Shown here: positions 34,246-46,100 of the stretch, one piece after another | Layout: the number at the start of each line of letters is the position of its first letter | Numbering within the stretch: position 1 is the first letter of the stretch | DNA from: Phototrophicus methaneseepsis | GTDB lineage: Bacteria; Chloroflexota; Anaerolineae; Aggregatilineales; Phototrophicaceae | Reading direction: 5' to 3' | Assembly: GCF_015500095.1 (NCBI RefSeq) | Contig: NZ_CP062983.1 | Span: forward strand, 5,146,001-5,210,000 | Length of the DNA: 64,000 bases | Program-made: the position numbers and the translations under genes | The notes under the pieces: generated by a model | Told to the model about the DNA's origin: nothing | The model's database searches: none | The model's input: only the letters and a program-made list of their open reading frames with translations

Positions 34246-36071
34246 GCCTACGCACCTTACGCACCGTCAATGATCTTACGACTGACAGGGTGCTAACGAA
34301 CTTACAGAAGCAGTATATGCAGGTGCTGTGTTCAGCACTGATTTTATTCTCCGGCGTGGGGATTGTGGCGATGTTCTACGGGGCCAACCAGCGTGGCACA
34401 ACCCTGAACTTCAGCGGCACGATTGTACAAATCAGCCTGATTTTGTTTGCCTCGTTCGTGCTTATCCTCCTTGACCGCAATCGTCTGAGCCTAAGCGCCC
34501 AGATGCTCATCTACGCCACCAGCATAGCCGCCATTGCCACACTATTTATGACAGCCGATAACGAGAATCTGTCGCTGATTGAGGTGCTGACAGGCCCTTA
34601 TCTCATTGTGAGCATTCTTGCGCTCATCACCAGCGCTGTTTTGAGTGCCCGTTTTGATTACTTCATCACGACGATTGCTGTAATTGGTGCGGCTGTCGTC
34701 TTTGTCGCGTTCTCACTCAATGGAGAAGATAGCCTCGCCGCACAGAGCCTGCTCTCATATGTCACGATTATCATTTTTACGCAGGTGATGGTCAGCATCG
34801 CGCTGCGGTTCTTCGTCGGCGCGACGCGTACTGCAGCCGACAGCACCCAACGAATCAACAGCCTGCTAGAAGCCAGCGCCATCGTTGGGCAATCGCTCTC
34901 TCGTTATCTCAATACAGACCACCTCTTCCAGCATGCGATTGATATTATCCGCGACCGCTTTGGCTACTATCACGTGCAAATTTTCATTGTGGATGAAGCC
35001 ACACAATTTGCTGAGCTAAAAGCCAGTACGGGTGACATCGGCCAGATCATGCTCAACCGTCAGCATAAGCTCGCCATTGGTTCACGCAGTGTGATCGGGC
35101 GCGTCACCCAGACTAAAGAAATCGTCGTAACGGATAACACGCGCCAGGATGAATTCCACGCTTATAACGAATTGCTACCAGATACCCGTTCAGAAATCGC
35201 TGTACCGATCCTGGATGGCGACCGGCTCATTGGCGCGCTAGACGTTCAGAGTTTACGGCCTCATGCTTTTAACCAGCCAGAACAGCAAGCCCTGACTGCA
35301 ATCGCCAGCCAGCTCGCTGTTGCCATCCGCAATGCGCGTTTATTCCAGCAACAGCAGCAGAGCATTCAGGAGAATGTACGTCTCCTGCAAGAATCCGAAG
35401 AGAACCTCAACGAAATTAAGCGCCTGAACAGCCAGCTCACCCATGACACATGGCAAGAATACATTGTCGGGCGGCAGCGCCTGACGGGCGTCACCTTGCA
35501 GGGTGAGCGATTCGCACCGGGTGCCGAATGGACAAACACCATGTCCCAGGCGGCGCAGCAGCAAAAGGTCATCATCACAGAACAGGATGATCAGCGCGTC
35601 ATGGCGGTGCCAATCAGCCTGCGTGACCAGATCATTGGGGCGATTGAGGTTGAGACAGACGCTGCTACCAACCAGATTGACGCAGTCGCGATCATCGAGG
35701 CCATTGCAGAACGTCTCGCACTCAGCCTGGATAATGCCCGCCTCTTCGAAGAAACACAGGAAGCCTCAATCAATGAGCAGGTCATCAGCACGATGGTGAC
35801 GGACTTCCAGAGTACCAACAGCCTGCAAGACCTGCTGCAAACGGCCCTGGTCGGCTTAACGGAATCCCTGGGTGCCAACACAGGCACAATTCGCCTGAGC
35901 AAAGTTCCCACCCAGGCCAACTATACGACACTGACCACCCACAACGGGACCAAGAACGGGCACCAGAACGGCACAGCCTATAACGGCAATGGGAAGGGCA
36001 ACGGCAATGGTTATCACGCCAACCATAACAATGGCGGATCACATCCGGCGTCTGATGGGGGCATCGCATGA
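34242..36071 (+). CDS. Membrane GAF protein without kinase domain (609 aa)
   Basis: Six membrane helices within residues 22-200, then a full GAF domain (about 205-375, YYHVQIFIVDEATQFAEL, VPILDGDRLIGALDVQS). The linker carries LNSQLTHDTWQEYIVGR, followed by a half-GAF (VPISLRDQIIGAIEV) and a truncated GAF ending TGTIRLSKVP. The C-terminal 45 residues are Asn/Gly-rich (NGNGKGNGNGYHANH) and presumably flexible. It is a paralogue of the preceding protein. It overlaps both neighbouring genes by 4 nt. No enzymatic motif is present. Confidence 0.85.
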   Translation: MSLRTLRTVNDLTTDRVLTNLQKQYMQVLCSALILFSGVGIVAMFYGANQRGTTLNFSGTIVQISLILFASFVLILLDRNRLSLSAQMLIYATSIAAIATLFMTADNENLSLIEVLTGPYLIVSILALITSAVLSARFDYFITTIAVIGAAVVFVAFSLNGEDSLAAQSLLSYVTIIIFTQVMVSIALRFFVGATRTAADSTQRINSLLEASAIVGQSLSRYLNTDHLFQHAIDIIRDRFGYYHVQIFIVDEATQFAELKASTGDIGQIMLNRQHKLAIGSRSVIGRVTQTKEIVVTDNTRQDEFHAYNELLPDTRSEIAVPILDGDRLIGALDVQSLRPHAFNQPEQQALTAIASQLAVAIRNARLFQQQQQSIQENVRLLQESEENLNEIKRLNSQLTHDTWQEYIVGRQRLTGVTLQGERFAPGAEWTNTMSQAAQQQKVIITEQDDQRVMAVPISLRDQIIGAIEVETDAATNQIDAVAIIEAIAERLALSLDNARLFEETQEASINEQVISTMVTDFQSTNSLQDLLQTALVGLTESLGANTGTIRLSKVPTQANYTTLTTHNGTKNGHQNGTAYNGNGKGNGNGYHANHNNGGSHPASDGGIA

Positions 36072-37759
36072 ACCGCACTTTGCGCACCATTTTTAACCTT
36101 CGGCACGACTATAACGATCCAATCGACCAGATACGAGCGCGTGGCCTTTTTATTTCTGCAATCTTGACCTGTATTCTGGTCATTATCTACGTTGGCATTC
36201 ATCTGATTGATGTAATGCTTGGCGCGCCCCTGGTTATGGAGCGTGCCGCAACAGGGCTTGGCCTCCCGCTGGGCATCCTGATTCTGTTTTTGCTACAACG
36301 TGGGGATTTACGCATCGCCAGCCTGATCATGGTAGGCATCTTACTACTTTTTGGCGGCATCTCGACCCTGAACGGGGTTGATGACGCGGGTTCCAGCATG
36401 ATCATCATCTCAATTGTGATGAGCAGCTTTTTATTCGGCCATGCAGGGACGCTCATCCTCACATTTATCGGGGTGAGCTTTATCGTTGTTGGCTCACAGT
36501 TCCCTATTCTCCCTCAGACGACCACGCTGGTGGACCAGCAGCACCTGCTGTTTGCCGCGATTGTCCTTGCCATTGCAAGCCTGATGCGTATCTTTGATAC
36601 CTCTATGCAGCAATTTACACGCAAAGTCAGTGTGGGCCTTGCGGAAGCGGCAGCAACCAACCATGATATTGCAAATTACGACCTGCGCGAAGGCGAGCTC
36701 CCCCTGCTCCGCCTCGTTATTGAGCATATCGAGACAGACCTGCAATTCGACACGGCACAAATTTATCTTCTTGAGCCAGAGGGCGAGCAAGTAAAGCGCG
36801 TTGTACGTACGCTGAATATCCTGCAGACCACGACCCTACCCCTCACCTACATCAATAACACTGTTCTGGAAGCTGCTCGTGCCAAGCGAGCTGAAGTTAT
36901 CAACCTGAGAGACCCTCTTGAGCGTAGTTCTCATCTGTTGGCGGGCATGCAAACAGCCATCATAGTGCCAATGTATAGCAACGATCAGTTCATCGGCCTT
37001 ATTGATATACAGAGCCACTTATTGAACGCTCTCGATCGGTCGATGGTGGGCATCCTTCAGGTGATCGCAACACAGCTTGGGACCATGCTCCAGCACATGC
37101 GGATGATCCAAACCCTGGAGAACGACCTGGCAGAAGAAGAACATGTGGTGCTGCAACAGCGTTTGCAGTTGGATACCCTCCGTAAAGGGACGGGTAAGCA
37201 GCTGGCCTTTGCCCCCTTGAGCGAAGCCGCAGCAAGCCCCCAGGATGAGGTGATGGGGTTCGATATTATCGACGGCATGCTGCACACCGCCCCGGCAACG
37301 GACATTTCTGAAGAAATGCGCCAGGTACTGGACAAGAATGAGCTTTATATCACCCTGGACTCGGAAACGGGTGAACAGGTTCTGACAGCGCCCATCCGGC
37401 TGCGCGAGCAAACCATCGGCGCATTGAACTTCCGCATGCCGGCGGGCATCGAATTGAATAACGCACAGCGCGACTTGCTGGAAGGCGTGCTCGAACGTCT
37501 CGCCCTTGCCATTGAAAACAGACAGCTCTTTGATCAGAGTGAAGCATTGGCCCGCCGAGAAGTCAGGGCGAACCAGATCGGCCAGGTACTTTTGAGTACA
37601 ACCGATCTTGAATCGGTCCTGTCACTTGCAGCGGAGAACTTCAACAGTGCCTTGGGTGCCGTACAAACGCGGATTCGCATCCAGCCGCAAGCAAGTAAGC
37701 CTGCTTTGCGCAGTGACAGCCCCTCGCGCCATATGGATCACGCAGAGGAACAAGCATGA
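36068..37759 (+). CDS. Membrane GAF protein without kinase domain (563 aa)
   Basis: About six membrane helices in residues 25-180, then a full GAF domain (about 195-345, DTAQIYLLEPEGEQV, VPMYSNDQFIGLIDIQS). A helical linker and a half-GAF follow (APIRLREQTIGALNFRMP), with a truncated GAF at the end (NQIGQVLLSTTDLESVLSLA to TRIRIQPQ). The W-x-EY linker motif of its paralogues is not evident; the corresponding part reads QLDTLRKGTGKQLAF, so this is the most divergent copy. It overlaps its neighbours by 4 nt at both ends. No output domain. Confidence 0.83.
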   Translation: MNRTLRTIFNLRHDYNDPIDQIRARGLFISAILTCILVIIYVGIHLIDVMLGAPLVMERAATGLGLPLGILILFLLQRGDLRIASLIMVGILLLFGGISTLNGVDDAGSSMIIISIVMSSFLFGHAGTLILTFIGVSFIVVGSQFPILPQTTTLVDQQHLLFAAIVLAIASLMRIFDTSMQQFTRKVSVGLAEAAATNHDIANYDLREGELPLLRLVIEHIETDLQFDTAQIYLLEPEGEQVKRVVRTLNILQTTTLPLTYINNTVLEAARAKRAEVINLRDPLERSSHLLAGMQTAIIVPMYSNDQFIGLIDIQSHLLNALDRSMVGILQVIATQLGTMLQHMRMIQTLENDLAEEEHVVLQQRLQLDTLRKGTGKQLAFAPLSEAAASPQDEVMGFDIIDGMLHTAPATDISEEMRQVLDKNELYITLDSETGEQVLTAPIRLREQTIGALNFRMPAGIELNNAQRDLLEGVLERLALAIENRQLFDQSEALARREVRANQIGQVLLSTTDLESVLSLAAENFNSALGAVQTRIRIQPQASKPALRSDSPSRHMDHAEEQA

Positions 37760-40059
37760 ACATTCTCACCTCATCGATCTTCAATCGACTCGTTCTGACT
37801 TTGATTGTTGCTGTCGTCGTACCAGCATCCTTGATCGGTATTGCGATTACCAACATCGCCCTGGAGACGAACGAGCAAACAATCAGCGCTTATGTTGCAG
37901 AGAATGGCTCGCTAAGAGAGCGTAACATCCTGGGCAGCCTGGAACGCGCTCGTTTGAATCAATTCAATTTTGTGAGCGAGTTCCTCAACGATCCGATTCT
38001 GTACTCGCTGTTTGCACGTGGACAGCAAGAACAGAGCACGTATGCAATTGGCAACTTCTTACTGACACACCTGCTCGCGACGTCTGAAGTACCGTTCGAC
38101 GGTGCGTGGATTTTACAGTTGGACGGCAGCGTGTTAACGTCAGCATTCACCGACACGGGCGAAGTGACACCAACACCAGCAACAACACCGACAGATGAAA
38201 CTTATCAACTGGGTTTGCAGCTCATCCGGCAGGCAACAGATACACAGGCAATGGTCGTCTCTCAGGCGGAAGATGATGTCATCATCGAGATTGTTTCGCC
38301 GCTGACGATCAACGGCACGGATGTGGCACTACTGGTCACGCGGTTGGATACGCTGGATTTATTTCTACCGGCCCTAGAGCCAACCGGCACCGACATCTCA
38401 ACATACAGTTATCTCATTCTGCCACCAGAAGAAGGCATCTCGACCGAGCAATCGATCATCGTACCAGGCGCTGTACGCGAAGCAGGTCTCGTCACAACCA
38501 ACTCTCTGCAAGCACAAGGCCCTCAGTTGGCTTTGTCAGGCAATCCACAAAGTGTCCTGACGTATACCGTCACAGATTCACAAGGTAACCCGCGCGAAGT
38601 CATCGGCTATTTTGCCACGATTCAGGTACAGGGGTTGAGCTTCTTCGTCATCACAGAACTTGACCGTGCCACGATTAATGATGCCCTGTTCATCCAACTG
38701 GGGACTATTTCCAGCACTATGGTGCTGGTCTCCGGCCTCGTCGTTCTGATCCTGGCTTTCTTCTTAAGTCGGGTGCTGGTCAACCCAATCAATCGACTTT
38801 CCCAGGCGGCACAGGATATTCGCCGCAGGGACTATAGCACGCCCCTCATTGGCATGAGTCGACAGGATGAAATCGGCCAGTTGGTTTCCAACTTCAGCCG
38901 TACGCGAGACGATATTCGCCAGTATGACCACGATATGCAAGAACGCCTACAAGCATTAACGCGTGATTTGCGCATCACCCAGGAAATCAGCCAGAGTATC
39001 ACCCATCAACGCGATGTGCAGACCCTGATGAACCAGATTGTTAACTTGATCGTGGCGCGCTTTGATCAAATTTACCATGCGCAGATCTTCCTGGTCGATG
39101 ATGCTCAGGAATATGCTATCTTGCGCGCCAGCACGGGCGAAGCTGGCAACCAACTCCTGGCGCGTGGTCACCGTCTGGCTGTCGGTAGTATCAGCGTAAT
39201 TGGGCAGGTCACAGACGAAGGGACTGTCGTCGTAGCACGCGATACCGCCATGAGCCAGATTCATCGTAGAAATGAATTCCTACAAGATACGCGGGCTGAA
39301 CTCGCGATTCCGCTGCAAATAGGTGAACGTATCATCGGCGCGCTGGACGTCCAGAGCCGCCAGAGCGACAGCTTTGACGAAGATATGATCAACGCGCTGA
39401 AGATGCTGGCAGATCAGCTAACTATCGCGATTGAAAATGCCAACCTCTATACACAGAGCCAACGTCTCTTACGTGATACGGAACAAACCTGGCAAGAAAC
39501 TTCGTATCATCGCTGGGCAGAGTATCTGCGACGTCAGCGCCGTGATGTTATTTCCAGCCAGATGGGCCATCAGACAGATTACAACTTCGACGAGTTAATA
39601 CAGCTTGCATCGCGTGATGGCCGCGTGGCCGTTGGCAGCCCAACCGAACGCGGAACTGTCCCCTTTGTCATCCCGATTAAGCTGCGTGAACAAATCCTGG
39701 GTTTCGCGGAGTATGAAGTACGCCAGGAAGACTTCCAACCTGATACCGTGCTGTTAGCGGAAGAACTGGTTAACCGTCTGGCACTGGGTATCGATAACGC
39801 TCGCCTATTCAATGAAAGCCAGCAAACAGCAGAACGCGAACGCATCGTTAACGAAATATCGGCGCGCATCACAGGCAAGACGGATATTGAAGACATTTTG
39901 CAAACGGCTGTGCAAGAAGTCAGCCGGGTGCTGCATACACCGAACGTCGGCGTGCGGCTGCAACGTACAAACCAAACAGGCAACGGAGCGAATAATGGCA
40001 CACCGAGCAGGCGGCGTACATCCGATAAGCCTTCACCGAAGAAATCGCCGTTAACATGA
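37756..40059 (+). CDS. Cache-like/HAMP/GAF membrane protein without kinase domain (767 aa)
   Basis: TM1 at about residues 11-33, an outer domain of about 270 residues (Cache-like length and position), and TM2 at about 307-330. A HAMP domain (PINRLSQAAQDIRRRDYSTP, about 335-385) leads into a full GAF (about 400-560). Then come the linker motif TSYHRWAEYLRRQR, a half-GAF (IPIKLREQILGFAEYEV) and a truncated GAF ending NVGVRLQRT, plus an N/G-rich tail (GNGANNGTPS). The C-terminal half is homologous to the three preceding proteins, but the input module has been swapped for an extracellular sensor. No HisKA or methyl-accepting region is evident. The giant kinase gene follows after 109 nt. Confidence 0.85.
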   Translation: MNILTSSIFNRLVLTLIVAVVVPASLIGIAITNIALETNEQTISAYVAENGSLRERNILGSLERARLNQFNFVSEFLNDPILYSLFARGQQEQSTYAIGNFLLTHLLATSEVPFDGAWILQLDGSVLTSAFTDTGEVTPTPATTPTDETYQLGLQLIRQATDTQAMVVSQAEDDVIIEIVSPLTINGTDVALLVTRLDTLDLFLPALEPTGTDISTYSYLILPPEEGISTEQSIIVPGAVREAGLVTTNSLQAQGPQLALSGNPQSVLTYTVTDSQGNPREVIGYFATIQVQGLSFFVITELDRATINDALFIQLGTISSTMVLVSGLVVLILAFFLSRVLVNPINRLSQAAQDIRRRDYSTPLIGMSRQDEIGQLVSNFSRTRDDIRQYDHDMQERLQALTRDLRITQEISQSITHQRDVQTLMNQIVNLIVARFDQIYHAQIFLVDDAQEYAILRASTGEAGNQLLARGHRLAVGSISVIGQVTDEGTVVVARDTAMSQIHRRNEFLQDTRAELAIPLQIGERIIGALDVQSRQSDSFDEDMINALKMLADQLTIAIENANLYTQSQRLLRDTEQTWQETSYHRWAEYLRRQRRDVISSQMGHQTDYNFDELIQLASRDGRVAVGSPTERGTVPFVIPIKLREQILGFAEYEVRQEDFQPDTVLLAEELVNRLALGIDNARLFNESQQTAERERIVNEISARITGKTDIEDILQTAVQEVSRVLHTPNVGVRLQRTNQTGNGANNGTPSRRRTSDKPSPKKSPLT

Positions 40060-40168
40060 TCTTTGAACACACAGCGCAACGTTACCTTTTAGAAGGGCCC
40101 TTTTCGGAGGATCCATTGCTCACACGAAGCGCTCTCACATCCCGAATGACTAACTGAGGTCTGGGTAT

Positions 40169-43100
40169 ATGGCACAATTTATAAGAAATCGTCAATCACA
40201 ACAGAATCTGCTCAGCGAATCTTTGTTGGGCCGGATTATACCTATTCTTGCAGGCGGCCTGACTGTCCTGGCGATCATCGCGATTGCGGTGGTCATCACC
40301 ACCAATCAGACCAACCTGGCAGAAGAGCACTCAGATATTCTCAACAGCGGCGTCACTCTGGTGCAGCAAGAATTAAATCGGTACGTCCAGGATGCCACGT
40401 CACTGGCACGCAGCAATGAGATGCCCTACGTCATCGAGGGTTATGAGAGCATCTTGCAGGTAGCCTCAACCAATATGCAGACATTGCTGCAAAACAATCC
40501 CTACTATCTATCTGCGCGCTTCGTGGATGCAGAGGGTGACATCCGGCTGGAAGTCAGGGAATCTATGGGCCAGCCAACCATCAGCAACATCCCCCCTGGC
40601 GGCTTGTATGACGCCGTCATTGCCAGCCTGCCAGAATTCCAGGAAGCTATTACAACAGGTGGCGTTGTTGTCGGCAATTATCGCACCAGCCTGACGGACA
40701 GAGGGGTACCATTTGACCCACCGCGTGCTCAATTCGATATCTATGTGCCGATCACAGATGAGATTGGCTCCGTCGTGGGGGCATTGCAGGTCATCATTGA
40801 TGCGCGTCAACTGACCAATTTCATCAATAATGCAGAACTCGAAGACAGCCTAATTCAGTCCCATCCATCGCACAATTTACTTCTACTGGCAAATAACAAC
40901 ACCATCCTGGCAGATAGCAAGACATTAGGCTCGGACTATTTAGCGAACCTGCGCCCAGAAGGTGGCAATTACCTGAGCAGCAGCTTCTATACGCAAATTG
41001 CGACGGAGTTGGCGAACAACCCTGATAATTTGCTGCTCACGCACATCGGCAACAACCTCGTCTCCGCAACATCAATCAACATCCCAGGTGTGACGAACCT
41101 GGATTGGCGTATCGTCTTGACGCACCCCCTGGTTGATGCTTACCTGGGGTCCATCATCGCCGTGCTGTTGATTGCAACCGCCGTGACGGTTACGGGCTTT
41201 GCTGCGAGTGTCGTCCTGCGGAACTATCTGGAGCAGATCACGCATCCGATCACAGAAGCAAACATCCTGATGCGGCAGTTGGCACAGGGACATTCTCCCT
41301 CAGCAAGTGGTCAGTATCCTGTTATTACAGAGCCGGAAGAAAGCGATCTGGTCAACTCCACACAGCTTGTTGCCAACCGTATCGCCAGCTTAAACCAGAA
41401 TCTCGTCACGCAGATTGCGCGTCGTAACCGGGATATGCGCGTCGCGGGCCGCCTGGGCCATGAAATGGTCACAGTTGATGACCTTGAAACCCTGGTTTAC
41501 CGGGCTATCAACTTGATTTGCTCTAACCTGGGTTACTATCATGCGCAGGTTTATTTCCTCGATGACCTGGGCGAAAACGCCATACTCACCTACAGCCGTG
41601 GCGAAGTCGGCCAGCAACTACTGGCAAAGGGCCATCGTATCCCGATCAACACAACCGCCAATTCACTGGTTGGCACCGCAGCACGAGAACGTCAACCTGC
41701 TATCGTAGAAGATACGCAGGCTGAGAACGTCCCGCATATGTTTAACCCACTGCTGCCAGAAACACGCTCTGAACTGGCGCTGCCGCTGCTTATCGGCTCG
41801 GAGATCATTGGCGTGCTGGATATCCAGAGCCATTCGCCGCATTCATTCAGCCAGGAAGACCTGCCGACATTCCAGCTCATCGCGGATCAGTTCGCCATTG
41901 CGGTATACAACGCACGCCTTAAAGACGAAACAAGGGCTCGCGTTGACGAAATTGAAATTCTCAACCGCCAGCTTACACGTGATGCGTGGGCGCAGTATAA
42001 CGAAACAGCGGAGGTTAAAGACCGCTTCGGGCGTGACATTGAGGACCAAAACAACCAGATGAGTGCACCGATCCGCATCCGCGATGAGGTGATCGGCTCG
42101 CTGGATGTGGCCCTGCCTGCGAACAATGAATTCAGTGAAGATGATGCCCTCATCGTGCAGGCCGTTGCTGAACGTGTCGCGCTGGCTATGGAAAACGCGC
42201 GGCTGTTCCAAGAAACACAATTCACGCTATCAGAGACATCGGCCCTGTATTACCTGAGCAGCCAACTTAACGCAGCGGAATCGCTTGACGATGTGCTGCA
42301 TGCCATCATCAACGGTATTGCCACAGATGCATCACAAATCCACATGTGGCTTTTCGATGTCGACCCACATGATGGCATTGATCAGATGACCATTGCCACG
42401 CTCAGCGCCATGACCGGGCACCCGAACCAAACGCTTGCCATCGGCGATACGCTAGAAATGAGCGGCACGGAGTTTTACCGCAACTTTAACCCGGCAGATA
42501 TTTCGATTCATGATAATGACGATGTTGACGAGATGCATCCCCTGCTGGTGAGGAACTTCAGCCTGACGACGCTCGGAACCGTCATTTGCGTACCGCTCAA
42601 CGTGCGTGGCACATGGCGCGGCTTCATCAACATTGGCTATGATACCTATCGCCTGATTAACCAGCGTGAGACGCGTATCTTCCGCTCTCTCATCAGCCAG
42701 GTGAGCGTCGCGATTGATAACCGTGTACTCTTTGAGCAGATCGAAGCAGCCCTGCTGCGAAACGAAAAACTATATATTGCCAGCCGTGTGATCAACGCCA
42801 GCCAGACGATTGAGGAAACCCTACAAGCCGCTATCGTCACCAACTCTGACCGCCGCCTGCATTACTGGATTGCTCTCTCGGAGGGTCCGCGCGATGCTCA
42901 GGGTTGGCCTGAGGCGCTGCGCTTCGTGGCTTATACAAGCAACGATCAGATCGTCCAGATCAATGATTTAATCATCATGGGCGATATGTCGGAGGTTACG
43001 CCACTACTCGAAGGCGATTATGTCATCGTTGATAGCGAGACGTTGAATCGCGTTGATAACGCCGTCGTCGCTTATCTGCGGGAAAAACGCCAGATTTTCG

Positions 43101-46100
43101 CAGCGGTCTTCCCGCTGATTACCAACCAGACGCTCATCGGCGTGTTCCTCATTACGGCAGTCGACCCCATCACGGTGAGCAATGAAGATATTGAAGCCTT
43201 CCTGGCGATTAGCAGCCAGATGGGTACGCAAATTGAAAACAAGAACCTGTTAGATCGTACAGAAGCCGCCTTGAATGAAGCCCGTCGACTGTATGCAGTC
43301 AGTCGTGCGATTGCGAGCGCGCAGGACCAAACGACGATCTATGAGACGCTGGCGCATCACCTCAGCAGCCCGCTGCTGGATGCACAACAGCAAATGTATA
43401 CGATCACTATCTCGCTGCTGCTGGCAGAGCCACAGCCAACGGAAAATGCGCCTTATCTGCGCTATGCCTTCCAATGGAGCAGTGACCCTGATATAGCGCT
43501 GGAACCGGCTGAAAATACGGAAATCCAGCATACAGAAGCGCCCTTTGCGGATTTCATCCAGGATAGCAACGGCCTATACCATTCGTCTGATCCACTGCCA
43601 CATAGCAGCACAGCGACTATTGAGGCCATCCTCGCCGCCTATGATGGGCAAGAAACTATTATCACTTCGCTGAGTTCTGGTCGTAAGTGGTTTGGTGTGC
43701 TCATCGTGCGATCAACAAAAGAGGGTATCCTGAATGAAGCCTATCTGCGCTACCTGGAGACAATCAGTACCCTGCTCTCCGCGGCCCTTGATCGTCAATC
43801 TCTGCTGACTGCCAGTGAAAACGAGCGCCGGAACCTGGATGCTATCCTGGCGAGAATGCCAACTGGCGTTATTGTGTTCGAGCCGGATAACTTCACGCCC
43901 ATCCAATATAACAGCCAGGCTGAACAATTACTCCATCAGCCCATCAGTACAATGCAGCCCTTTGATCCGCAGCAGTACGGCATGTATCGTACGGGTACCA
44001 ATCTACCCTATCCTATCAACGAATTGGCGCTGTACGTCTCTCGTAGGACGCAGGAGCCGACCACAAACGATGATATTGCCATCATCGGGCCAGATTATCA
44101 GATTGATATGCTGATGAACGCGGCCCCAATTTACAATGTTGATGGCAGCTTACGCGGCATCGTGACGGCGCTCCAGGACATCAGCAATATCCGCAGCCTT
44201 GAAAATACACTGCAAGAAACCCTGCGCGAAACAGTCACCATGTATGAAGCGCAGCGCGCTATGACGGAAGCAGAATCTCTCGAAGATTTGCTCGATACGC
44301 TGAGCATGCATCTCATGCTGCTGGAAACAGCCAATGCTCATATCATCCTGCGCAATGAAGAAACAGATATGCTCGAAGAAGTGCGTTCATTAGGCATGCC
44401 CATACCGTCTATTGAAGCCTTGGCTCCCATCTTATCCGACTTCGATCCGTTTACGCTGAATGACGTGGTACAGGATCAAGACCTATCGCCTGAAATTGCC
44501 CAGCTGTTGGCTGAAATGGAAGCGCAAACCATCCTGAGCGTTCCGTTACGCTCCAGCAGCCGTAACCGGCCTATGGGCTGGCTCATCTTGACGAACACAG
44601 AGCCATACAGCATCTCGCCAGAAACAGAGCGCAGCTTGCTCTCCATTGGCGATATCGCCGCGACGGCGCTGGATAACCGCCTGCTGGTCCAAAGTACGCA
44701 GCACGCACTTAGGCAGACAGCCCAGCTTTATAGCGCAGCAACCGACATCAACAGTGCGACAGATGCGCTCAGCTTGATGACAGCCATCGCAGACGCGCTA
44801 CGCGATATCCAGCCAGGTATGTTCGCCATCTACATGGAAGATCAAATCAGCGGGGCTATGGTCGAGATGGCCTCTGAAGGATTCGACGAGAGTGTGCAGA
44901 ATGGGCTGAATATGCCCAAGATTGCGCGCATCCCGATACGCGATGCCAACGGCCTGTACATCGAAGATATTGCCACAGCAGAACTGAATGCCATTGGTGA
45001 GGAACTGCTGAATGGCAAGAATATCGCCGCCTTCGCCGCGCTTGATTTGCGCGTGCAAGACCTACCCGGTGGCCGCATCATGCTGGGCTATGAAGAGCCG
45101 TATCACTTTACGGAAGATACCAAACGTTTGTTGAACACCATCGTCACCAGTGCTTCCGTTGTGCTGGATAACCAGATGCTGTTAGAGCAGGTTCAGCAGA
45201 CACTGAACGAAACAAGCACCCTGTATCAGGCCAGCCGTGCCCTTACTGAGGCGGAAAACGTCCAGCAAATCGTCGATGTAGTCGTCAACTATCTGATTGA
45301 GCCTCATGTGACGCAGGTCTTCATCGCCTTGTTAAGTCATACAGGCTGGCACGATAGCAATGCGACGCTAGAAATCGCCGCCAGTTGGTCCGCAGATCAT
45401 GAAATCGAGCTTATGGGCGTCTCTCTGACGCCGGAGCAGTTCCCAGCATGGGACCTGCTTGCGACAGATTCCGTCATTACGATCAACGACATTTATGATG
45501 AATCGCTCGAATTGGATATGCTGCAACGGGCCAGTATCGAAAGCCTGGATGCACGGTCCGTGGTGTTGATGCCTCTGCGTATGGGCCGCCGTGGCCTGGG
45601 TGCCATCTGGATAGGCTCCCGCGAACCATTTGAATATACGGCACAGCATGAACGTATCTTCCAATCCTTCGCTGAGCAGACGTCCCTCTCGTTGGAAACG
45701 TCACGCCTTATGGCACAGACGGAACGCCGTGCTCGCCAGCTAGAGACATCAGCAGAAATCAGCCAGCGCGCCAGCCAACTACTGGACCTCGATGTCTTGC
45801 TGCCGCAGGTTGTCGACCTGATTAAATCTCAGTTCGGTTACGATCATGTCCAGGTCTTCATGATGGATGAAGCTTATGATTGGGCGATCCTGCGAGCCAG
45901 TACGGGCGAAGCGGGCGAGAAGCTGCTCAACGCGGGCCACAAGCTGCGCAGAGGCTCCGATAGTGTGATTGGTCAGGTGACGGAAACAGGCCAGCCAACT
46001 ATCGCGCTGGATACGGCTGAAGCGGGTGTTGTGCACCGCGCCAACCCCATCCTGCCGCTGACCCGCTCCGAAATGGCGCTGCCATTAACGATTAAGGGGC

